From Rhodopseudomonas sp. P2A-2r (GTDB lineage Bacteria; Pseudomonadota; Alphaproteobacteria; Rhizobiales; Xanthobacteraceae), in contig NZ_CP110389.1 in the NCBI RefSeq assembly GCF_026015985.1, positions 4,682,001 through 4,746,000 on the forward strand: a DNA stretch of 64,000 nt. Direction: 5' to 3'. The translations under genes and the position numbers were made by a program. The notes beneath the pieces were generated by a model. The model was given only the letters and a program-made list of their open reading frames with translations, searched no databases and was not told the origin of the DNA. Of the stretch, positions 32,150 to 40,223 are shown piece by piece. The number at the start of each line of letters is the position of its first letter. Within the stretch, counting starts at the first letter, position 1.

Positions 32150-34738
32150 CTATTCGCCCGGTTCGCGGGGTTTGCCCATGAGCGCCGGCTGGAACAACAG
32201 CACCGCCGCCAGCGTCACCACGAACGACAGCGCGAGCAGCTTGCCCATGCTCGCGGTACCCGGATGGCTCGACAGCCACAGGCTGCCGAAGGCCGTGGCC
32301 GTGGTCAGCGCACTGAAGAAGATCGCCCGGGTCAGCGCCGACTGCAGCAGGTTGGTGTGGCCGGCACGCCATGCCGTCACATAGTAGATCTTGAACGCGA
32401 CGCCGACGCCGAGCAGCAGCGGCAGCGCGATGATGTTGGCGAAGTTCAGCGGCAACCCGATCAGCACGCAGATCTCCAGCGTGACCGCGCCGGCGACCAG
32501 CAGCGGCACCAGCGTCAGCAGCACGTCGGTGATGCGGCGCAGCGCCAGCCACAGCAGCAACGAGATCGACAGCAGCGCCCAGATGCCGGCATGGATGAAC
32601 GCCTTGACGATGGTGTCGCCGGATTTCAGGATCGAGATCGGACCGCCGACCGCCAGCGGCTCGGACGCCAGCACGGCGCCCGCAAACTTGCGCAGTGTGT
32701 CGTTGTCGTTCGGATCGCCGCCCGGCAGCGCCTGAACGCGGATCTGACCGTCCTTGGTTTTCCAGGCATCGACGAGGTCGGGCGGCAAGGTCTCCAGGCT
32801 GACCGGTGCGGCCTGCATCAGCCCGCGCAACTGCGCCAGGGCGATCTGCAGAGGCGCCACGAATGTGGCCTGCACCTTGTCGCGGAGCGCCGGCGTGGCT
32901 TCGGCCACCTTGGCCAAGGCGTCGGCGAGACGCTTAGCCGCGACAGCACCCGGCCCGGTCTGGTTACCGGCCACCTTGCGCAGGCTGTCGGCCGACTCCT
33001 TCAGGGCCGCGACATTCTCGGCATCCGTGGGTGGCGCATCGACCGAATCCGGATTGAGCGCCGGCTCGAGAATCTTGGCGCCCGCCTTGATCAGCGCCAG
33101 TTTGGCCGGCTGGTCCTCGGGCACGAAGCTGTCCAGCGACATGGTGCGGCTGACTTCCGGCACCTTGCTCAGGCGTTGCTCGACCTGCCGGGCGCCGGCT
33201 TCATTGGGCGCCATGATGTTGACGGCGTTGGCACCGGTGTTCGGATCCTTGCGCAGGTCCAGGAAGGTGGCGATCGATTCGACCTTTGGATTGCGCAGGT
33301 TGATGGGGTTGAAGTCGAACTGCAGGAAGTACAGCAGCGGCAGCCCGGCGATGGCGACCAGCAGGGTGCCGCCGATGATCCAGTAGCGCTGCTTCTCGAG
33401 GAAATGATCGACCGGCGCCAGAAACGCATAGCCCAGCGGTTCCTTCTCGCCGGCCGGGTTCAGCAGGTCGAGCAACGCCGGAAGGATGGTGATGCTGGTG
33501 AGGAAGGCGATCATCATGCCGGCGCCGGCGATCTTGCCAAGCTCGGAAACGCCCTTGTAGTCGGTCGGCAGGAACGACAGGAAGCCCGCGGCCGTGGCCA
33601 ACGCAGCCAGCGACAGCGGGATCGCGCAATACTCCGCGGCCTTGATCAGGGCGCCCTGCAGGTCGCCGCTCTTGTAGCGTTCCGAGCGATAGCGAACGCT
33701 GAACTGGATGCCGAAGTCGACACCGAGGCCGACGAACAGCACCGCGAAGGCGATCGACAGCAGGTTCATCGATCCGACCATCATCAGGCCGACGGCCGTG
33801 GTCATCAACAGTCCGGAGATCAGCGTGACGAACACCGCGAAGATGATCTTCACCGAATGCAGGGCCATCCACAGGATCAGCAGCACGATCAGGATCGTGC
33901 CGATGCCGTTGACCACCGCGCCGTCCTGCACCGTCGCGAACTCCTCGTTGGCGATCGGCACCGGGCCGGTCAGCCGGACCCGCGCGCCATACTCACCGGC
34001 GATGTTGAGATCGACCGCCGCCTGGCGAATCGCGTCGGTGGCTGCCTTGCCCGGCTCCAGCGCCTGGAAATCCATGATCGGCTTGATTTCGATGAAACCG
34101 CGCTTGTCGGCGTCGGTCAGCGGCTCCGGGCTCACCAGCTCGCGCCACGAGAAGGCCGTGGGGGTGCCCTTCAGCACCGTTTCGACGGTCTGCGCGACCG
34201 ATGAAAATGTCTTCGCCGTATTGTCCAGCGGCAGCTGGCCGCGCCGGACACCGACCAGGCCGGTTTCCAATGCGCCGGTCAGGCCGCGCAGGCTCGGATC
34301 GCCAGCCAGGATTTCGATCAACGGCGCCGCCGACTGAAACTGGCCGGTCATTTCCGCGACCTCGGCCGTGGGCAGGAATAACAGCCCGTTCTTCTCGAAG
34401 AAATCCCCGGCGCCGAGCCGGCGAACCGAGTCGAAGTTGCTGGTATTACTATGTAATTTCTTTTCCATCGCGGCTGTCGCGGCATTCGCGAACTCCGGCG
34501 TCGGCGCCTCCACCACGGCCAGAATCAGCCGCTCCTGGTCGAACGCCTTGTCGAAGGCGATGTCACGTTTGCGCCAGTCGAGATCCGGCGAGATCAGCGT
34601 GTTGATGTCGGTGTTGATGCTGAAATGTTTGGCCGTGTAGAAGCCCGCGCCAATCGCCAGGATGAGGGAGACGACGACCGTAGGAATCGCAAAGCGAGTG
34701 CAGGCTCTAACAATGGAGACGACAAAAGTTGTCAGCAC
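32150..34738 (-). CDS. hpnN: HpnN, hopanoid RND/MMPL-family transporter
   Basis: This 862-residue protein has two copies of the RND half: an N-terminal membrane segment, a large periplasmic loop, and a bundle of membrane segments including the sterol-sensing-like SIAFAVLFVGLGVDFGIQFS and VRYRSERYKSGDLQGALIKA. HpnN moves hopanoids from the inner to the outer membrane and is needed for normal growth and cell-surface integrity in Rhodopseudomonas and Bradyrhizobium relatives. The start is GTG at 34738, preceded by an A/G-rich stretch. It is divergent from ispH across 369 bases. Confidence 0.93.
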   Translation of the reverse strand: MLTTFVVSIVRACTRFAIPTVVVSLILAIGAGFYTAKHFSINTDINTLISPDLDWRKRDIAFDKAFDQERLILAVVEAPTPEFANAATAAMEKKLHSNTSNFDSVRRLGAGDFFEKNGLLFLPTAEVAEMTGQFQSAAPLIEILAGDPSLRGLTGALETGLVGVRRGQLPLDNTAKTFSSVAQTVETVLKGTPTAFSWRELVSPEPLTDADKRGFIEIKPIMDFQALEPGKAATDAIRQAAVDLNIAGEYGARVRLTGPVPIANEEFATVQDGAVVNGIGTILIVLLILWMALHSVKIIFAVFVTLISGLLMTTAVGLMMVGSMNLLSIAFAVLFVGLGVDFGIQFSVRYRSERYKSGDLQGALIKAAEYCAIPLSLAALATAAGFLSFLPTDYKGVSELGKIAGAGMMIAFLTSITILPALLDLLNPAGEKEPLGYAFLAPVDHFLEKQRYWIIGGTLLVAIAGLPLLYFLQFDFNPINLRNPKVESIATFLDLRKDPNTGANAVNIMAPNEAGARQVEQRLSKVPEVSRTMSLDSFVPEDQPAKLALIKAGAKILEPALNPDSVDAPPTDAENVAALKESADSLRKVAGNQTGPGAVAAKRLADALAKVAEATPALRDKVQATFVAPLQIALAQLRGLMQAAPVSLETLPPDLVDAWKTKDGQIRVQALPGGDPNDNDTLRKFAGAVLASEPLAVGGPISILKSGDTIVKAFIHAGIWALLSISLLLWLALRRITDVLLTLVPLLVAGAVTLEICVLIGLPLNFANIIALPLLLGVGVAFKIYYVTAWRAGHTNLLQSALTRAIFFSALTTATAFGSLWLSSHPGTASMGKLLALSFVVTLAAVLLFQPALMGKPREPGE

Positions 34739-35107
34739 ACTTTTTCTTTCTTTTCAGGGTAGGCTTGCAAGGAAGGCGGATAACCTTGCGAGGCGCACGG
34801 CTCATTCTTTGCGGTTGAACACACTTTATTCAATCGACCGGGAAAATGGCATAAAACATGCCCTAAGGGCTGATATAGTTGGACGTCAAGGCTGCAAAGT
34901 GACGAACAGATTAGTTCTCGGACAGATTTGCCCATTTTGCAGAATGCAGTAATTTTACCACCCGCCATCGCCGGGGAACCCACGTTGCCACATCTTGATT
35001 GCATGGTGCGGGATTTTTGTCACACAGACCGGCCCTCGGCCGTAACGCAACAATCGACGAGCGGCCTGACCGGAATTGAACGGAATCAGTCATGAACGTG
35101 GTGAATT
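34739..35107. other. Divergent regulatory region between hpnN and ispH
   Basis: This 369-base spacer holds no convincing gene except a tiny leader frame at 35092-35118. It is clearly lower in G+C than its neighbours, with several A/T-rich stretches (about 34739-34756, 34810-34860 and 34905-34960) fitting two outward promoters. A GGAAC at 34975-34979 is followed after 17 bases by GATT, a weak resemblance to general-stress sigma promoters. No strong hairpin or riboswitch was recognised. Confidence 0.5.
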
Positions 35108-35118
35108 GTGCTGAGTAA
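35092..35118 (+). other. Possible 8-codon leader ORF overlapping the ispH start
   Basis: ATG AAC GTG GTG AAT TGT GCT GAG TAA overlaps the first codons of ispH in another frame, stopping 10 bases inside it. If translated it could couple or limit initiation at the ispH GTG. No separate ribosome site is strong, so it may be chance. Confidence 0.25.
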
Positions 35119-36055
35119 GAATCCTCTGCAAGTGCTTCTCGCGCAGCCCCGCGGCTTTTGTGCCGGCGTGGTGCGCGCCATCGATATCGTCGAACGGGCG
35201 CTGGAGAAATACGGCCCACCGGTCTATGTCCGCCACGAAATCGTCCATAACAAGCACGTGGTCGAAAGCCTCAAGGCCAAGGGCGCGATTTTTGTCGAGG
35301 ACCTGTCCGAGGTACCGCCGCAGGCGGTGACGGTGTTCAGCGCCCACGGCGTGGCCAGGAGCGTCGAGGAAGAGGCTGAAAGCCGCGGCCTGCCTGTCTT
35401 GAATGCAACCTGCCCGCTGGTCACCAAGGTCCATAATCAGGGCAAGCGCTACGTGTCGAAGGGCCGGACGCTGGTGCTGATCGGCCATGACGGGCACCCC
35501 GAAGTGGTCGGTACCATGGGTCAGGTTCCCGGACCGATACATCTGGTACAAAGCGTTGAGGACGTGGCATCCCTGCAACTTCCGGTAGATTTACCGATCG
35601 CCTATATCACCCAGACCACCCTCAGCGTCGACGACACCCGGGACATTATTGTCGCGCTTGAACAGAAGTTTACCGACATTCAGGGCCCGGACATCCGAGA
35701 TATCTGCTATGCGACACAAAACCGCCAATCTGCGGTAAGAGACCTCAGCAAGCTCGTTGACGTGATCCTGGTGGTTGGCGCCACCAACAGCTCCAATTCC
35801 AACAGGCTGAGGGAGATCGGAACCGAAGTCGGCGTGCCGAGCTATCTGATCGCCGACGGCAGCGAGCTCAACCCGAACTGGTTGAAAGACGCCCGCACAG
35901 TGGGCATCACGGCTGGCGCTTCGGCGCCAGAAGTGCTTGTAGATGATGTTATTGAGGTTTTAAGGCGCATCGGGCCGGTGGCCGTGTCGGTGTTGCCGGG
36001 ACGCGAAGAGAATATTGAATTCCGGCTGCCTGCCGAACTGACCGCGGTTGATTGA
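35108..36055 (+). CDS. ispH: 4-hydroxy-3-methylbut-2-enyl diphosphate reductase (IspH)
   Basis: This 315-residue iron-sulfur enzyme makes IPP and DMAPP in the last step of the MEP isoprenoid pathway. The three cluster cysteines are in [13 protein letters not shown] (C18), [13 protein letters not shown] and [11 protein letters not shown]. Substrate-contact residues appear in [19 protein letters not shown] and [10 protein letters not shown]. The only usable start is GTG at 35108, with GGTGA just upstream; the frame is closed by TGA at 35102. It is 28 bases before hpnH on the same strand and likely supplies precursors for hopanoids. It may be one of two ispH copies, as Bradyrhizobium-like genomes often have more than one. 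Confidence 0.95.
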   Translation: MLSKNPLQVLLAQPRGFCAGVVRAIDIVERALEKYGPPVYVRHEIVHNKHVVESLKAKGAIFVEDLSEVPPQAVTVFSAHGVARSVEEEAESRGLPVLNATCPLVTKVHNQGKRYVSKGRTLVLIGHDGHPEVVGTMGQVPGPIHLVQSVEDVASLQLPVDLPIAYITQTTLSVDDTRDIIVALEQKFTDIQGPDIRDICYATQNRQSAVRDLSKLVDVILVVGATNSSNSNRLREIGTEVGVPSYLIADGSELNPNWLKDARTVGITAGASAPEVLVDDVIEVLRRIGPVAVSVLPGREENIEFRLPAELTAVD

Positions 36056-36083
36056 ATCCACGACGCCGAGAAAGAAAACTGTA

Positions 36084-37244
36084 ATGGCAATTCCGTTCTT
36101 CAAAGAGATCAAAATCGGCAGCTATCTGGTGAAGCAGAAACTGCTCGGCCGGAAACGCTATCCGCTGGTTCTCATGCTCGAGCCGTTGTTTCGTTGCAAC
36201 CTGGCCTGCGTCGGCTGCGGCAAGATCGATTATCCCGACGCCATCCTCAACCGCCGCATGTCGGCGCAGGAGTGCTGGGATGCCGCCGACGAGTGCGGTG
36301 CGCCCATGGTCGCAATCCCCGGCGGCGAGCCGCTGATCCACAAGGAGATCGGCGAGATCGTGCGCGGCCTGGTGGAGCGCAAGAAGTTCGTCTCGCTGTG
36401 CACCAACGCGCTGCTGCTGGAAAAGAAGCTCGACCTGTTCACGCCGTCGCCCTACCTGTTCTTCTCGGTGCATCTCGACGGTCTCAAGGACCATCACGAC
36501 AAGGCCGTGTCGCAGAAGGGCGTGTTCGACCGCGCCGTCTCCGCCATCAAGGCCGCCAAGGCCAAGGGCTTTGCCGTCAACGTCAATGCCACGATCTTCG
36601 ACGGTCACTCGGCCGAGGATATCGCCAAGTTCCTGGACTACACTGTGGAGCTCGGTGTCGGCGTCTCCATGTCGCCCGGCTACGCCTATGAGCGCGCGCC
36701 GGACCAGGAGCACTTCCTCAACCGCACCAAGACCAAGAAGCTGTTCCGCGACGTCTTTGCGCTGGGCAAGGGCAAGAAGTGGAACATCATGCATTCCGGC
36801 CTGTTCCTGGACTTCCTCGCCGGCAACCAGGAATACGAATGCAAGCCGTGGGGCATGCCCGCGCGCAACATCTTCGGCTGGCAGAAGCCGTGCTATCTCC
36901 TCGGCGAAGGCTACACCAAGACCTTCAAGGAGTTGATGGACACCACCGACTGGGACACCTACGGCACCGGCAAGTACGAAAAGTGCGCCGACTGCATGGC
37001 CCATTGCGGTTACGAGCCGACCGCTGCGGACAACGCCATCACCAACCCGCTCAAGGCTTTGTGGGTCGCGTTGCGCGGCGTCAAGACGTCAGGCCCGATG
37101 GCGCCGGAGATCAACCTCGATCACCAGCGCCCGGCGCAGTACATCTTCTCCGCCGAAGTCCAGAAGCGGCTTTCCGACATCCGCAAGGACGAGGCGGAAG
37201 CCGCCGCGCAAAAGGCGCAGCAGAAGGCCACCACCGCGGCGTAA
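36084..37244 (+). CDS. hpnH: HpnH, adenosylhopane-forming radical SAM protein
   Basis: The protein has 386 residues. The radical-SAM motif is C38-x3-C42-x2-C45 in LFRCNLACVGCGKIDYP. HpnH joins the 5'-deoxyadenosyl radical to diploptene, giving adenosylhopane, the first step to extended C35 hopanoids. Other family sequence includes GGEPLIHKEIGEIVRGLVER and the later Cys-rich YGTGKYEKCADCMAHCGYEP. The start MAIPFFKEIKIGSYLVKQKL at 36084 matches the family; the frame is open to 36048. A strong hairpin terminator follows at 37265. Confidence 0.95.
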   Translation: MAIPFFKEIKIGSYLVKQKLLGRKRYPLVLMLEPLFRCNLACVGCGKIDYPDAILNRRMSAQECWDAADECGAPMVAIPGGEPLIHKEIGEIVRGLVERKKFVSLCTNALLLEKKLDLFTPSPYLFFSVHLDGLKDHHDKAVSQKGVFDRAVSAIKAAKAKGFAVNVNATIFDGHSAEDIAKFLDYTVELGVGVSMSPGYAYERAPDQEHFLNRTKTKKLFRDVFALGKGKKWNIMHSGLFLDFLAGNQEYECKPWGMPARNIFGWQKPCYLLGEGYTKTFKELMDTTDWDTYGTGKYEKCADCMAHCGYEPTAADNAITNPLKALWVALRGVKTSGPMAPEINLDHQRPAQYIFSAEVQKRLSDIRKDEAEAAAQKAQQKATTAA

Positions 37245-37264
37245 GGCAACGAACTACGAAATCG

Positions 37265-37300
37265 AAAAAAGGGCGCGATGCAAATCGCGCCCCTTTGTTT
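37265..37300. terminator. Rho-independent terminator after hpnH
   Basis: The stem GGGCGCGAT / ATCGCGCCC (9 bp, loop GCAA, 37271-37292) is followed by CTTTGTTT and preceded by AAAAAA. It is therefore suited to stop transcription from hpnH and, less well, from the aminotransferase arriving on the other strand. It begins 20 bases after the hpnH stop. Confidence 0.85.
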
Positions 37301-37390
37301 CGCACTTTTAGAAACCTGGGACCGGCGGTGCGTCCCCTCCCCGCTTGCGGGACAGGGAAAACAGCAGCGTCGCAGTCTGCGGTATCAGAC

Positions 37391-38722
37391 TTAGGCGACG
37401 CGCTTGATGGCATCGCCCAGGATCGAGACGATATCGTCGATGTGGCTCTTCTCGACGATCAACGCCGGCGACATGGCGAACGCGTCGCCGCTCTGGCGCA
37501 GATACAGGCCGTGGTTGAAGCAGTCGACCATCACTTCATAGCCGCGCGCGGCCGGGGCGTCCTTGCGCGGGGCGAGTTCGACGGCGCCCATCAGGCCGCA
37601 ATTGCGGATGTCGATGACGTTGGGCAGATCCCGCAGCTGGTGCAGGGCATCGCGCCAGTACTCGGCCATCGAGGCGCCACGCGTCAGCAACCCCTCTGCC
37701 TTATAGATGTCCAGCGTCGCGATGCCGGCCGCGCAGGCCACCGGGTGCGCCGAATAGGTGTAGCCGTGGAACAGCTCGATCTGGCCTTCCGGTCCGTGCA
37801 TCAGCCCGTCGTAGATCTTGCGGCTGGCGAAGACCGCGCCGCACGGCACGGTGCCGTTGGTGATGCCCTTGGCGGTGGTCATCAGGTCCGGCGTGACGCC
37901 GAAGAAATTTGACGCGAACGGTGTGCCGAGCCGGCCGAAACCGGTGATGACCTCGTCGAAGATCAGCAGGATGCCGTGCTTGGTGCACAATTCGCGCAGC
38001 CGCTTCAGATAGCCCTGCGGCGGCGGCAGCACGCCGGTCGAACCCGGCACCGGTTCGACGATGACGGCTGCGATGGTCTCGGCGCCATGCAGCGCGACCA
38101 GCCGTTCGACGTCGTCGGCGAGTTCGACGCCATGCTCCGGCAGGTCCTTCGCGAACGCATTGCGCGCGAGGTCATGGGTATGTCGGATGTGATCGACGCC
38201 CGGCAGCTGGGCGGATGAGAAGGCGCGGCGGTTGTTGACCATGCCGCCCACCGACGTGCCGCCGAAGCCGACGCCGTGATAGCCGCGCTCGCGGCCGATC
38301 AAGCGCGTGCGCGTGGCCTGGCCATTGGCCCGGTGATAGGCCAGCGCGATCTTCAGCGCCGTGTCCATCGATTCCGAACCGGAATTGGTGAAGAAGATGC
38401 GGTCGAGGCCTTCGGGTGCAATCTCGGCCAACCGGTTGGCGAACTCGAAAGCCAGCGGATGGCCCATCTGGAACGCGGGCGCGAAGTCGAGGGTGGTGAG
38501 CTGACGCTCGACGGCGGTGGCGATCTCGCGGCGGCCGTGGCCCGCGTTGGTGCACCACAGGCCCGCCGATCCGTCGATCACCTTGCGGCCGTCTTCGGTC
38601 ATGTAGTGCATGCCCTGCGCGGAGGCGAACATGCGCGGCGCCGACTTGAACTGCCGGTTGGCGGTAAACGGCATCCAGAACGATTCGAGTTGCAGGCTGT
38701 TCGGAATTTGATGAATGGTCAC
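37391..38722 (-). CDS. Class III omega-aminotransferase (beta-alanine/amine:pyruvate type)
   Basis: This 443-residue PLP enzyme has motifs IFFTNSGSESMDTALKIALA, GRERGYHGVGFGGTSVGGMV, LIFDEVITGFGRLGTPFAS and the lysine region DLMTTAKGITNGTVPCGAVF. Its closest look is to omega-amino acid:pyruvate and polyamine aminotransferases. GTG at 38722 is the best start: AGGAG lies six bases upstream, while the frame to 38770 has no family match. It is divergent from an XRE-cupin regulator, which probably controls it. Although placed between hpnH and hpnG, nothing in the sequence ties it to hopanoid synthesis. Confidence 0.9.
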   Translation of the reverse strand: MTIHQIPNSLQLESFWMPFTANRQFKSAPRMFASAQGMHYMTEDGRKVIDGSAGLWCTNAGHGRREIATAVERQLTTLDFAPAFQMGHPLAFEFANRLAEIAPEGLDRIFFTNSGSESMDTALKIALAYHRANGQATRTRLIGRERGYHGVGFGGTSVGGMVNNRRAFSSAQLPGVDHIRHTHDLARNAFAKDLPEHGVELADDVERLVALHGAETIAAVIVEPVPGSTGVLPPPQGYLKRLRELCTKHGILLIFDEVITGFGRLGTPFASNFFGVTPDLMTTAKGITNGTVPCGAVFASRKIYDGLMHGPEGQIELFHGYTYSAHPVACAAGIATLDIYKAEGLLTRGASMAEYWRDALHQLRDLPNVIDIRNCGLMGAVELAPRKDAPAARGYEVMVDCFNHGLYLRQSGDAFAMSPALIVEKSHIDDIVSILGDAIKRVA

Positions 38723-38866
38723 GGGGCGCTCCTCTGGCTGTCTGCACGAGATCACGTTCGCCCAAGGCACAACAAGTCCTTTTCTTGGTCCAGGTAAGCC
38801 ATTGATTTATCTGTATACGACGGCGCATATTTGCCGGATCCGAAACACTTCCAACAGGCATTCGGG

Positions 38867-39415
38867 ATGACCATCGATCTGGGCGAACGGCTGCGGTTTG
38901 TTCGCGGGCATCACAAGCTGTCGCAGCGCGAACTGGCCAAACGCGCGGGCGTGACCAATTCGACGATTTCGCTGATCGAGTCCAACCAGATGAATCCGTC
39001 GGTTGGCGCGCTCAAGCGCATTCTCGACGGCATCCCGATGGGGCTGGCCGAATTCTTCGCCATGCAACCGGAGACGCGGCAAAAAGCCTTCTATCGGTCC
39101 GATGAGCTGACCGAGATCGGCAAGAAGCCGATTTCCTACCGCCAGATCGGCGACAATCTTTTCGGTCGCAGCCTGCAGATCCTGAAAGAGCGCTACGAGC
39201 CGGGCAGCGACACCGGCCGCGTGCCGCTGGTGCATGAGGGTGAGGAAGGCGGCATCGTGGTGAGTGGGCGGCTCGAAGTGACCGTGGACGACGAGCGCCG
39301 CGTTCTCAACCCGGGCGATGCCTATTATTTCGAAAGCCGCCGCCCGCATCGATTCCGCTGCGTCGGGGACGCGCCTTGCGAAATCATCAGCGCGTGCACG
39401 CCGCCGTCATTTTGA
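38867..39415 (+). CDS. XRE-family regulator with C-terminal cupin domain (PuuR-like)
   Basis: The protein has 182 residues. The helix-turn-helix is at about residues 8-65 (LRFVRGHHKLSQRELAKRAG, VTNSTISLIESNQMNPSVGA) and the cupin sensor domain at about 110-180 (PLVHEGEEGGIVVSGRLEVT, LNPGDAYYFESRRPHRFRCV). PuuR-like members repress polyamine or amine catabolic genes and release DNA on binding the amine. It is divergent from an omega-aminotransferase over 144 bases, so an amine-responsive local switch is likely. ATG at 38867 fits the family; a TTG at 38831 is less likely. Confidence 0.9.
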   Translation: MTIDLGERLRFVRGHHKLSQRELAKRAGVTNSTISLIESNQMNPSVGALKRILDGIPMGLAEFFAMQPETRQKAFYRSDELTEIGKKPISYRQIGDNLFGRSLQILKERYEPGSDTGRVPLVHEGEEGGIVVSGRLEVTVDDERRVLNPGDAYYFESRRPHRFRCVGDAPCEIISACTPPSF

Positions 39416-39491
39416 AGACCGGCAAGCGCTTCTCATCTTGGGGAGCGCGGTCCTCGCCAGAGGGCCGCGGGGTGGCGCGATCCGGGAACGT

Positions 39492-40223
39492 CTAGACCTC
39501 GGCGGCCGAGAGGCTGCTGCTGCCGAGCATGAAGCTGCGGCAGCCGCGCAGGCTGCGCAGGGCGCGGTTGAAATCGCGGCCGGTGGACACCAGCGCGCGG
39601 ATCACCATGGGATTGCGGGCGATGCCGCGCATCACCTTGCGCAGGTCGACATCGCCATTCGGCTTGATCGCGGTGGTCGCCAGTTCCGGCAGCGCACGGT
39701 GCGCGGGATCGCTGACCACCCGCAGGGCGGCAAACGGCAGACCCGCCGCATGGGCGAAATCGGCAGCGATGTGGCTTTCCATGTCGACGGCGACGGCGCC
39801 GGTTTCCGAGCGCAACGCGGCCTTGCCGGCCTGCCCCGTCACCACTTTCTCGACCCCGACCAGGCCACCGCGGAACACGGTCTGGCGTCCGAGGCCGGCA
39901 CCGGCGATCAGTTCGTCGCTGAGCGATTCGGCGGCCGTCCAGCGGCGGTCGCCGCCCATCACTTCCGTGGCAATGACCACGGCGCCTGATTTCAACTCGG
40001 GATCGAGGCCACCGGCGACGCCGAAGCTGATGACGCCGCGAATGGAGCTGTGATCGAATTCCGCCAGCAGCGCGCGCAGCTGCATGGGGTCGCTGCTGCT
40101 GCAGATGACGGTCATACCGGGCCCGGTGGCAATCCGGGCTTCCTGAACCAGACCAGTCACGATCAACACCGGCCGCGGGTCCATCATATTGCCCGCCGAC
40201 GCATCCACAGCCGCCAAAATCAC
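39492..40223 (-). CDS. hpnG: HpnG, adenosylhopane nucleosidase/phosphorylase
   Basis: This 243-residue protein has the nucleoside phosphorylase fold: VLIVTGLVQEARIATGPGMT, RGVISFGVAGGLDPELKSGA, AVAVDMESHIAADFAHAAGL and FAALRVVSDPAHRALPE. HpnG removes adenine from adenosylhopane, giving (phospho)ribosylhopane. The start is GTG at 40223, overlapping the shc stop as GTGA, which shows translational coupling; ATGs at 40187 and 40184 are alternatives. It is the last gene of the hpnC-D-E-shc-hpnG operon. Confidence 0.93.
   Translation of the reverse strand: MILAAVDASAGNMMDPRPVLIVTGLVQEARIATGPGMTVICSSSDPMQLRALLAEFDHSSIRGVISFGVAGGLDPELKSGAVVIATEVMGGDRRWTAAESLSDELIAGAGLGRQTVFRGGLVGVEKVVTGQAGKAALRSETGAVAVDMESHIAADFAHAAGLPFAALRVVSDPAHRALPELATTAIKPNGDVDLRKVMRGIARNPMVIRALVSTGRDFNRALRSLRGCRSFMLGSSSLSAAEV

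Noticed and set aside
32264..34204. A 646-codon plus-strand frame
   Set aside because: It lies opposite hpnN and has the same shadow composition; no recognisable motif.
34975..35000. GGAAC-N17-GATT as a stress promoter for ispH
   Set aside because: The -10 does not match and there is no independent knowledge that ispH is stress controlled here; one exact pentamer is expected by chance.
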